This document shows positions 15,913 through 22,860 of a stretch of 49,488 bases of DNA, piece after piece. Position 1 is the stretch's first letter; each line of letters begins with the position of its first letter. This DNA comes from Deltaproteobacteria bacterium (GTDB lineage Bacteria > Myxococcota_A > Polyangia > HGW-17 > JAJRWW01): NCBI GenBank assembly GCA_029938605.1, contig JAOZUO010000052.1:1-49488 (forward strand), read 5' to 3'. Below the pieces are notes generated by a model, which did no database searches, had not been told where the DNA came from, and saw nothing but the letters and a program-made list of their open reading frames with translations. The position numbers and the translations under genes were made by a program.

Positions 15913-17514
15913 GTGGAGGAGCTGCTCTTTGCGCTGCTGGTGGGCCTGTGGAAGCTGATCGTCCGCGGCTACAAAGCCGTCCGCGCGTGGTGGCAGGGGC
16001 ACAAGGAGGAGCAGGATGCCTACCAGCCCATGCAGCGGCCCAGCGCCGAGCGGGCTCCGGTGTCTACTCAAGATCTCGATCCCTACACCCGCCAGCGCCA
16101 GGCCGTGCGGGATCAGCTCCAAGCTCTCGAGCACGAGGCCAACGCCCAGTCCTCTACCCTGGGTCGTAGCGTATCGAACCGCCCCCTGGCCAAGGGGCTG
16201 GACCAGATGGTGGGGATAAAGAGCCTGGAGCTTCGCCAGGAGCTGGATCGACTCCCGGCGGATTCGGGCGGCGCCGTGGACCTGGCGCGGATCACCTCCG
16301 GGGCGGCGAACCTGAAGCGGACCTCCGATACCCTGGTGTGGATTGCCAACCAGCGGGAGCACCCCAACTACGGCAAGCACCTGGCCACCGCGGACCGCAT
16401 CGTGGAGGCCTGCTACGCCCCGTTGCTACAGTTCGCCGCGCACCGCTTCGCCGTGCCCGACCGCGACCCCATCTCCTTTGTGGCCGCCCGGGACCGCATG
16501 GACCTGAGCGATTTTTCCGCGGCCGGGTTGACCGCGGTGGCGCTGCCCAACGCGTTTCCGGATCGGCTGACCGGCTGGTCCATGGTGGCGCACGAGGTGG
16601 GTCGGGACTTCCTGGAGTCGGTTCAGGGGCTCAAGTGGGAGCTGCGAAATCGGTTTGGTTTGCCCGATCGCTACCCGGTGCCCTTCGCCTCTCGGGGCTA
16701 TCTGAGTGAGGAGGAGGTGCTGCTGCCCTTCGGCCCCTGGCTGGAGGTGCTCTTCGGAGATCTGGTGGGCTCGCTTTTGCTGGGGCCGGTCTATGCGCAA
16801 TCCCTGGCAGAGCTGTTGGCCAATCCGCGGAACCCCTCGGCCGTGGCCACCGTGGGGGTGACCCACGACGGAGCTTCCTACACTAGCGAGCCTCCGGCCC
16901 ACCTGCGCATGGCCGTGGCCGTGGCCGCCATGGACGATCTGGGCGAGGGCGAGCTGCAACAGCAGATCTGGCGGTCCTGGAGTGAGCGTCACGGCTGGCC
17001 TCAGGTCCTGTATCTGCCTACCCGGGTGGAGGGCTGGATCGAGGCGCCCGCGGAGGCCTTTACTGACATGGCCGAAGCCGTGGCAGACCTGATGCTGCTC
17101 GAGCCCATGAGCGCTCTGGGGGACCAGTCCCTAGACGGCGTGCCCGGCCTGGCGTATTCCGACGTGCAGCAGGCCGCCATGGATCAGATCAAGTCCGTCG
17201 CCCTCGCCGGCGGAGACGGCTCGGCCTCGGATCCCCGGGCGCTGTTGGCGGGGGTCCTGGCCGCCGAGCAGGAGGCACCCCACCGCTCCCGGCAGCTTCT
17301 GGCCTGGCTCCAGCGGACCCTGGCACCCCAGGCGTTGCCCTACAAGCGGAGACGGCCCGACGCCGTGGCCGCGGAGGCGCGGGGGGCGGATCAAGACGAT
17401 CTGCTCTCGGCCCTGCGCGACGCCATCATCCTGGACGCGATCCTCACCCGGCCTCGCCCCGGCGCCCGCCCCGGCGCCCGCCCCGGGTCCCGATTCCCGT
17501 CGGCTCCGCATTGA
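15913..17514 (+). CDS. Unknown protein with degenerate zinc-peptidase-like HExxR motif
   Basis: A 533-aa protein without a recognised family name. It opens with an amphipathic or membrane helix (LLFALLVGLWKLIVRGYKAV) and a charged linker. Around residue 223 it has MVAHEVGRDF, which resembles HExxH but with Arg231 in place of the second His. About 50 residues later comes EVLFGDLVGSLLLGPVYA (Glu278, Asp283), which resembles the downstream E..AD..G....GP ligand segment of some metallopeptidases. Whether it binds metal is unknown. The C-terminus ends in a Pro/Gly/Ala/Arg repeat coded by a 12-bp array. It starts at GTG with GGAGG absent but tight operon spacing, and its TGA overlaps the dusB start. 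Confidence 0.75.
   Translation: MEELLFALLVGLWKLIVRGYKAVRAWWQGHKEEQDAYQPMQRPSAERAPVSTQDLDPYTRQRQAVRDQLQALEHEANAQSSTLGRSVSNRPLAKGLDQMVGIKSLELRQELDRLPADSGGAVDLARITSGAANLKRTSDTLVWIANQREHPNYGKHLATADRIVEACYAPLLQFAAHRFAVPDRDPISFVAARDRMDLSDFSAAGLTAVALPNAFPDRLTGWSMVAHEVGRDFLESVQGLKWELRNRFGLPDRYPVPFASRGYLSEEEVLLPFGPWLEVLFGDLVGSLLLGPVYAQSLAELLANPRNPSAVATVGVTHDGASYTSEPPAHLRMAVAVAAMDDLGEGELQQQIWRSWSERHGWPQVLYLPTRVEGWIEAPAEAFTDMAEAVADLMLLEPMSALGDQSLDGVPGLAYSDVQQAAMDQIKSVALAGGDGSASDPRALLAGVLAAEQEAPHRSRQLLAWLQRTLAPQALPYKRRRPDAVAAEARGADQDDLLSALRDAIILDAILTRPRPGARPGARPGSRFPSAPH
17449..17484 (+). repeat. 12-bp coding repeat (RPGA), three units
   Basis: CGGCCTCGCCCC, then GGCGCCCGCCCC twice, at the C-terminal end of the 533-aa protein. 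Confidence 0.75.
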
Positions 17515-18470
17515 AGATCGGATCCCACCAACTGCCCGTGCCGGTGATGCTCGCACCCCTGGCCTCCATCTCCACGCCGGCCTTCCGTATCCTGTGCGAG
17601 GAGCAGGGCTGTGGGCTCACCTGGACCGAGATGATCTCCGTGCCGGGGCTGGTGCGGGGCAACAGCAAGATCTGCGGGTTGGTGCGTCCGAGCAGTGCGG
17701 ACCGCCCCCTGGCCGCGCAGGTGGTGGGATCGCGCCCCGACGAGATGGAGCGGGCCGCGGCCTGGGTGGTGGACCACGGCGCCGACATCCTCGACCTGAA
17801 CATGGGCTGCCCCGTAAAGAAGATCAACAAGACCGGGGCCGGTGTGGCCCTCATGCGCACCCCGGACCTGGCGGCGGATCTGGTGCACGCCGCCCGCCGG
17901 GGCGCCGGCGACAAAGTGCCCGTTACTGTGAAGATGCGCATTGGTCACAAAAACGAGCGCAACGCGGTGGACGTGGCCCGACGCATGGAGGATGCGGGCG
18001 TGGCCGCCCTGACCATCCACGGCCGCTTTCGGGAGCAGGTCTTCCGCGGGGCCGTGGATCACGACGCCATCGCCGCCGTGGTGGAAGCGGTGGACGTGCC
18101 GGTGGTGGGCAACGGCGACGTGAAAGACGGCCCCTCCTACCACCACATGCGGCAAGAGACCGGCTGCGCCGCGGTCATGGTGGGCCGGGCCGCCCTGGGA
18201 AACCCCTGGGTCTTCGCCGACCTCGCCGCCGCCGCCCGGGGCGAACCCGCCCCGCCCCCGCCGTCAGCCACGGATCGAACCGCCGTCATGCGTCGTCACT
18301 TCAACCTCTACCTGGACGACTACCCCGAGCCCATCGCCGCCCACCAGATCCGCAAGCACCTCATCTGGTACTCCAAGGGACTAGCCGGCGCCGCGGACTT
18401 CCGCCGCAACCTCCAGACCGTGTCCACCGCCCAAGAAGTCCACGCCGCCATCGACTCCCTAGAGGCCTAG
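17511..18470 (+). CDS. dusB: tRNA-dihydrouridine synthase (DusB-type)
   Basis: An FMN- and NADPH-dependent enzyme reducing specific uridines in tRNA D-loops. The 319-aa protein has the Dus TIM barrel with MLAPLASISTPAFR, the catalytic Cys100 in LNMGCPVKK, KINKTGAG, VTVKMRIG, ALTIHGR, VVGNGDVKDG and MVGRAALGNPW, and the C-terminal helical domain with HLIWYSKGL. The start is a TTG overlapping the upstream TGA (TTGA), implying coupled translation. The order unrelated gene-dusB is common; no functional link to floA is implied. Confidence 0.93.
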   Translation: MKIGSHQLPVPVMLAPLASISTPAFRILCEEQGCGLTWTEMISVPGLVRGNSKICGLVRPSSADRPLAAQVVGSRPDEMERAAAWVVDHGADILDLNMGCPVKKINKTGAGVALMRTPDLAADLVHAARRGAGDKVPVTVKMRIGHKNERNAVDVARRMEDAGVAALTIHGRFREQVFRGAVDHDAIAAVVEAVDVPVVGNGDVKDGPSYHHMRQETGCAAVMVGRAALGNPWVFADLAAAARGEPAPPPPSATDRTAVMRRHFNLYLDDYPEPIAAHQIRKHLIWYSKGLAGAADFRRNLQTVSTAQEVHAAIDSLEA

Positions 18471-18503
18471 ACCCCTCGAGGCCTAGATCCCTCGAGGCCT
18501 GAG
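18456..18503. repeat. 16-bp tandem repeat at the dusB stop
   Basis: Units YCCCTNGAGGCCTAGA at 18456-18471, 18472-18487 and 18488-18503. The first copy contains the dusB stop codon and each copy repeats the in-frame-looking CCTAG, so expansion adds only trailing sequence. Confidence 0.8.
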
Positions 18504-18814
18504 GGAGGAGGGGAGGGGACGTAGTTAACTTGTTAACTTTTGGGGACGTGCGCAGTCGATGAATAAGCAATGATTTCAGGCTGTTCATTTCTTTTGCGGG
18601 GATTGGAGCCCCCAGGCAAATACCGGATCGTGGGCTCTCGGGAGCTTCTCCAACCGCTTCATTGACCGCCGATAGGGGCACCGAGTGAGCTGTTCAGCGA
18701 GCAGTGCGAGGCCAGCGGCGTTCTTCGACCAGACCTGCATGAATTCCCACAAAAAACAGCCGACTTTCGCGTACCATAGATCAGGTTTGTTCACATCGAC
18801 ATGGGAGCAGTCAA
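18471..18814. other. Gene-poor interval after dusB
   Basis: It holds two copies of the 16-bp repeat, then the perfect inverted repeat AGTTAAC-TT-GTTAACT (18523-18538) followed by TTT, a possible weak terminator or operator. The rest (18541-18800) is visibly lower in GC than the flanks and shows no convincing gene; an 84-codon minus-strand frame (18585-18839) lacks any recognisable features. Confidence 0.5.
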
Positions 18815-19663
18815 ATGGCAACAGCAACAATGGCATCAAATGGCTGTGGTCGATGTGGCAGCCAGGGTCAGGGACCTCGGGGGCTCTGCAAAGACTGTGA
18901 GGAGTGGCTCCAACAGCGCAGTGCGCTTTCGGCGGCGGACGTCGTCGAATCGGTACAGTTCAGCACGTCCCCCATCTTAGGGGCCGCGAATGGCTAAGTC
19001 GATCGCCCAAGCCGCCAATACATCCCGGCTCCCTTCGTTGCTCCTCGTTGTATAGCAGCAGTATACTGCCTTGTCGCGCCTCGCGAGCCGGGCGCCTTGA
19101 CGCCCTGTATCGACCAACTTAGCCATTCGCGGCCCCTTAGACACGGATCGAGTTGCGCTCTCCATTGGGGCCATGGTGATTCCCGCGTTCCTATCGCTAT
19201 TTTCCACTGTAGTCCTTCTCATTGGCACCTACTATGATCGAACCATCGGCTATGTAGAAACGTCGCCGTCCGCCGCCCTGGAGCTGGCGCTCGTGTCTTT
19301 TCTGTGCGCCCTGTTCACCTTTGTGGCCGCGTTTGGCTGCGCTTTGCTGGCCCGTCGGCGGCCGTTGTTGGCGGCCGGACCCGGGGTGGCCATCGTCTCG
19401 GTCTTGTGACGATCCCGCTGGTCGTCATGGCGACCGAAGGCCTGCTTCTGCGCTACCTTGAATACCGCTCGCTGCCCGCCGAACCGAGTAATCTGGATGT
19501 CTTCTACAAGTTCCTTGTGGCCATGCAGGGGGTCGGGTTGGTGCTGCTTTTCGCAGCCCTGATTGTGGCAAGCCTGCGTTGGCGGCAGATTGTCCGAGCC
19601 CGGAAGCGTCTCGTTCGCACTGACACCTCCGCCCCAAAGGTCCACGCCGCCGTCGCCGACTGA
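18815..19663 (+). pseudogene. Zinc-ribbon four-TM membrane protein, broken by an insertion and a frameshift
   Basis: The first exon-like piece (18815-18979, GGGAG 7 nt upstream) encodes a zinc ribbon with GCGRCG and LCKDC (Cys-x2-Cys...Cys-x2-Cys) and ends in FSTSPIL. A 157-bp palindromic element follows. From 19137 the frame resumes with LDTDRVALSIGAMVIPAFLS. Deleting the element plus one TTA joins the two pieces in frame without a stop. The downstream part encodes TM helices (VIPAFLSLFSTVVLLIGTYY; LALVSFLCALFTFVAAFGCA). It hits TGA at 19407, while the frame shifted by -1 continues the hydrophobic pattern (TIPLVVMATEGLLL; MQGVGLVLLFAALIVASLRW) to 19663. A sequencing error could explain the frameshift but not the insertion. 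Confidence 0.8.
18980..19136. mobile_element. Palindromic MITE-like element A (157 bp)
   Basis: The terminal inverted repeats GGGGCCGCGAATGGCTAAGT (18980-18999) and its exact complement (19117-19136) are perfect. Inside, CCCGGCTC (19024-19031) pairs with GAGCCGGG (19085-19092), and GTATA-N7-TATAC forms the centre. TTA flanks both sides (18977-18979 and 19137-19139), consistent with a target-site duplication. It interrupts a coding frame. It shares internal sequence with element B. No transposase is encoded. Confidence 0.85.
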
Positions 19664-19836
19664 GGCAGTGAGCTGACCCACCGGGATACCTGTTGCAAAT
19701 TTGCTACACACTGTAGCGCTGCGACAGCACTTCCCCTGCGAATATGACCGGATCCGGGCATTGTATCGCGGCACGTTGCTTGCATCTTTCGTGGGGTATG
19801 CACGGTTTTCGGGGAACCCCACATTGGAGCGCAAGC

Positions 19837-20691
19837 GTGCGCATGGCCGCCACCGTCACGTCCGTCCTGGCAATCCTGGCGGCTGTTCCGTCTCTTGCCT
19901 TCGGCGCGCCACAGCCCGGCCCCAGGGAGAGGACCGCCAGGGAGAGGACCGCCAGGGAGAGGACCGCCAGGGAGAGGACCGCCAGGGAGAGGACCGCCCC
20001 AGAGGATCCGCACCTCTCCCGGCACTTCACCATTCCCGAATCCATGAAGCTGCAGCGGATCGAGCGCGCCTGGCGTCGCGATCAGCGCGCCCACGGTCTC
20101 GGCATGGCCATCGCGGGAGGCATCTTCGCAGCGGGTGGGCTCGGACTCTGGGTATTGGTCTTGACGGAACAGATCGTGTTGTGGACCCAGGGAACGCACT
20201 ACATCGAAGACCGAAGGTTTGATGGCGGAGGCCTGTTTATGGGAATCTTCGGCCCTCCAACGGCAGTCTCGTTGCTTCTGGGGACGCCGCTGATGACCGC
20301 CGGGCTGGTGCGTTTGTACCTGATCGGTCATCCCGGCCGCACCGCCCCGCTGGCCACGGCAGGCGCTGGCATGGCGTGGAGCGGGCTCGTGGCGACGATC
20401 GCTGGGGTCGTGACCTCCGCTGTCGTCCACGACATGAAAAACAGGGGCTACCTCCGTCCGCAAACGATAGTCGGCACGAATCTGAGCCTGGTCGGCGCGC
20501 TCGTGGGGCTCACGGGGTTGGCCCTGTGGGCCGAGGCCCGACGTGGAGTGCGTATCCAGCGGGATCATGAGCGTTGCGCGTTGGCTGCACGGAAGATCAC
20601 CTTCGCTCAGCAGTCGTGGCAACGCGAAGATGCCGCGCGTGCCACAGGCCTGCCCCGGGCCCGGATCTGGAGCTACGGGTTTGAGTTTTGA
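19837..20691 (+). CDS. Exported four-TM protein with RERTA repeats
   Basis: The GTG at 19837 is preferred: GGAG lies 7 nt upstream and it gives a clean signal peptide (MAATVTSVLAILAAVPSLAFGA). Longer frames from 19744 have no signal. The 284-aa product has a signal peptide, then five RERTA repeats coded by a 15-bp array, then a segment DPHLSRHFTIPESMKLQRIE, then four hydrophobic helices (about 95-115, 140-165, 180-205 and 215-235) and a charged tail. No family is recognised. It lies convergent to the antiporter gene. Confidence 0.65.
   Translation: MRMAATVTSVLAILAAVPSLAFGAPQPGPRERTARERTARERTARERTARERTAPEDPHLSRHFTIPESMKLQRIERAWRRDQRAHGLGMAIAGGIFAAGGLGLWVLVLTEQIVLWTQGTHYIEDRRFDGGGLFMGIFGPPTAVSLLLGTPLMTAGLVRLYLIGHPGRTAPLATAGAGMAWSGLVATIAGVVTSAVVHDMKNRGYLRPQTIVGTNLSLVGALVGLTGLALWAEARRGVRIQRDHERCALAARKITFAQQSWQREDAARATGLPRARIWSYGFEF
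19924..19998 (+). repeat. 15-bp coding repeat (RERTA), five identical units
   Basis: AGGGAGAGGACCGCC repeated five times without change, which suggests recent expansion. It lies directly after the signal-peptide cleavage region. Confidence 0.95.
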
Positions 20692-20766
20692 GACGGAGTC
20701 ATTGAGGAGAATGGTCGGAGGGGAGGATTGTGCCCAAGGCGCAACTCGGCTCCGGAAACGGTCCCG

Positions 20767-20789
20767 CGGCCAGAGGTCCGATCTGGCCG
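20767..20789. terminator. Hairpin between convergent genes
   Basis: CGGCCAGA (20767-20774) pairs with TCTGGCCG (20782-20789) across a 7-nt loop, between the stops at 20691 (plus) and 20795 (minus). No T-tract; probably a bidirectional terminator. Confidence 0.45.
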
Positions 20790-20794
20790 AACCG

Positions 20795-22324
20795 CTAGAA
20801 CCAAAGGAAGGTGTAGACGGCGAAGAGGGGCACCAGGATCAGGAAGGCGTAGCCCATGTAGCCGAAGAAGGAGGGCATCTTGATGCCGCGCTCGTCAGCG
20901 ATGGCCTTGACCATGAAGTTGGGGCCGTTTCCGATGTAGGTGTTGGCACCCATGAACACCGCACCCAGACTCATGGCCGTGAGGATCTTTTCGGGCACGG
21001 CTCCGCCGGTGGTCTTGATGGTGGCGGTGAGCAGCTCGGGTGAGAAGTTCTGGGCCAGGGTGGCCGGGTCGCCCTCGGCCAGGGAGAAGAACACCACGTA
21101 GGTGGGCGTGTTGTCCAAGAACGAAGACAGCGTCCCCGTGGCCCAGAAGAACTGCCAGGGTTCGGTGACGCCCAGCTCGCCGCCCCGGACCTTGAGCAGC
21201 ACCACCGCCGGGATCATTGTTAAGAAGATTCCCAGAAACAGCGCCGCCACCTCCACGATGGGATGGAAGGTGTAGTCATTGTCCGAACGCAGCTTCTTGG
21301 AGGTGACGATCCAGGAGGCCGCCGCCAGGCCGATCATGGCCAGCTCCCGCACGCCGAACCCCGCCGCCTTGGATCCGATGAGCACGGGGAAGGCGGCGCC
21401 GAAGGCCACGCAGAGCACCACGCCCGCCAGGAGGGGAACGTTTACCAGGCCCGTGATCTTCAGTGGTTCGCGGTCGACGGCGGCGTTGGCCTTGGCTTGG
21501 GCCTCAGTGTCTTTCTTCCAGGCGATGGTGTCCCAGATGAAGTAGACGACCAGCAGGGTGCTTACCATCAGCGCCCACTGGGGCAGCATCTTGAAGGTCC
21601 AGACAAAGGGCACGCCTCGCAGGTAGCCCATAAACAGCGGTGGGTCCCCCAGGGGGGTGAGCAGCCCTCCGATGTTGGCCACCAGGAAGGTGAAGAAGAT
21701 GATCGTGTGCACCCGCTTTTTGCGGTGGGCGTTGATGGTGATTACCGGCCGGATGAGCAGCATGGCCGCCCCGGTGGTTCCCATGAAGGAGGCCAGCACC
21801 GCGCCCAGGGCCAGGAACCCGGTGTTCACTGCGGGCGTGGGAGGCAGATCCCCGCGCAGCATGATGCCCCCGGAGATGACGTACAACGAGCCCAGTAGGC
21901 ACATGAAGGCCACGTACTCGAAGAGCGTGTGGGTCAGGTGGTGCATATTCGCGGTGCCGGAAAAGGCGAAGTAGGCGGCCACCGGGAGGCCCAGGACGCA
22001 AGAGACGATCACCTTGTTGATGTTCGACTCCCAGAAGTGCTCAAAGGTCAGGGGCAGGACCGCGATGCACAGCAGCATCACAACGAAGGGGATGACCAGC
22101 CACAGCGCGGGCGCCTGGCCCTTCTTTTGGGGCTTGGCCTTCTGGTTGGCCTTTATCGGGAATTTGTCGGCGGCTTTGTTTGTGGAACCATCCGCGGTTT
22201 TGTCCACCGCCCCCGACGGGGTCTTCTCTGGTACCGGCGTCATGGCAGCCGGGGTCGCGACGGCCACGCCCGCGGGCGCGAGGATCAACAATGAGGCAAA
22301 TAGGATGGCGATCAGACGGTTCAT
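20795..22324 (-). CDS. nhaD: NhaD-type sodium:proton antiporter (ion transporter superfamily)
   Basis: The 509-aa inner-membrane protein has an N-terminal signal-like helix, a Lys/Ala-rich periplasmic stretch (about 28-70), and about 12 TM helices. Signature segments of the ArsB/NhaD/CitMHS superfamily are visible: FMGTTGAAMLLIRPVI, LTPLGDPPLFMGYL, SSFLDNTPTYVVFF and ANTYIGNGPNFMVKAIA. These are the re-entrant loop and ion-site regions. NhaD antiporters exchange cytoplasmic Na+ or Li+ for H+. The ion specificity cannot be proved from sequence, and related proteins are sometimes annotated as citrate transporters. GGAG lies 8 nt before the ATG. Confidence 0.8.
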   Translation of the reverse strand: MNRLIAILFASLLILAPAGVAVATPAAMTPVPEKTPSGAVDKTADGSTNKAADKFPIKANQKAKPQKKGQAPALWLVIPFVVMLLCIAVLPLTFEHFWESNINKVIVSCVLGLPVAAYFAFSGTANMHHLTHTLFEYVAFMCLLGSLYVISGGIMLRGDLPPTPAVNTGFLALGAVLASFMGTTGAAMLLIRPVITINAHRKKRVHTIIFFTFLVANIGGLLTPLGDPPLFMGYLRGVPFVWTFKMLPQWALMVSTLLVVYFIWDTIAWKKDTEAQAKANAAVDREPLKITGLVNVPLLAGVVLCVAFGAAFPVLIGSKAAGFGVRELAMIGLAAASWIVTSKKLRSDNDYTFHPIVEVAALFLGIFLTMIPAVVLLKVRGGELGVTEPWQFFWATGTLSSFLDNTPTYVVFFSLAEGDPATLAQNFSPELLTATIKTTGGAVPEKILTAMSLGAVFMGANTYIGNGPNFMVKAIADERGIKMPSFFGYMGYAFLILVPLFAVYTFLWF

Positions 22325-22410
22325 CGCTGGTCTCCGAGCGGTGTTCCGAAAATGGGGTCACACAATAACACGCGACCGGTGCGCGGGCGAGCGAAAGCGG
22401 GTTTTAGAGG

Positions 22411-22493
22411 GGGTTGTCCAGAACAGCGTTCCGAGCACCGCCGGACAGCGCCAGCAGGTGGTTGGTAGTCCCGTGGTCTTGTCTGGACAACCC
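22411..22493. repeat. 83-bp inverted-repeat unit between nhaD and the ferredoxin gene
   Basis: GGGTTGTCCAGA (22411-22422) and its exact complement (22482-22493) bound a 59-bp interior. It is shorter than elements A-C and lacks their internal sequence. It could be a decayed element or paired regulatory arms. Confidence 0.45.
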
Positions 22494-22512
22494 ATCCGCC
22501 GGGGCGGATGGG
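22491..22512 (-). terminator. Terminator-like hairpin of the ferredoxin gene
   Basis: The perfect 10-bp stem CCCATCCGCC / GGCGGATGGG with a 2-nt loop lies 10 bp after the ferredoxin stop. No T-tract follows on the minus strand. Confidence 0.45.
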
Positions 22513-22521
22513 GGGATTTGA

Positions 22522-22701
22522 CTACTCGATCTTGATGGCCTCGTCGGGGCACTCCTCGGCCGCTTCCTTGATCTCGTCCTCGTTGCCGGCGATCTCATCC
22601 GCGTTCACGATCGCCTTCTCGTCCTCCACCACGAACACGTCAGGAGCGATGGTTTCACAAACGCCGCAGCCGGTACAATCGTCGGTAATGGTCACTTTCA
22701 T
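22522..22701 (-). CDS. Single-cluster [4Fe-4S] ferredoxin (59 aa)
   Basis: Reading the minus strand from the ATG at 22701 (GAGGAG 6 nt upstream) gives a 59-aa acidic protein. It has DDCTGCGVCETIAPDVF and a distant C-terminal Cys in EECPDEAI, i.e. Cys-x2-Cys-x2-Cys...Cys-Pro, the pattern of monocluster ferredoxins. It ends KIE and then TAG. The third-Cys spacing fits a [4Fe-4S] cluster, possibly convertible to [3Fe-4S]. It is monocistronic, with its own terminator-like hairpin. It is a reasonable candidate for the low-potential electron partner of the transhydrogenase at 4001-8473; that link is inference. Confidence 0.93.
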   Translation of the reverse strand: MKVTITDDCTGCGVCETIAPDVFVVEDEKAIVNADEIAGNEDEIKEAAEECPDEAIKIE

Positions 22702-22860
22702 GGTTCAACTCCTCGGGTCTCGTTCGAGCAAATCATTCGCACGGAGTCGCGGTGAGGCCCGTTGGGACACGCGGTCCGTGTGTGTTTATCTATTGAAGTC
22801 GTATAGCAATAGCCCCCCTGAGCGCAAGACCGCATTTTTCAGAAAATAACGGCCCGGTTT

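Noticed and set aside
18523..18541. Strong intrinsic terminator after dusB
   Set aside because: The AGTTAAC/GTTAACT stem is AT-rich with only about four T after it, so it is noted only as a weak candidate.
18585..18839. 84-aa minus-strand open frame in the low-GC interval
   Set aside because: No domain or ribosome site, and it overlaps the start of the zinc-ribbon gene on the other strand, which is better supported.
18980..19136. Integron attC site
   Set aside because: The arms lack the conserved RYYYAAC/GTTRRRY core sites and the pairing is too perfect; no integrase or cassette array was seen.
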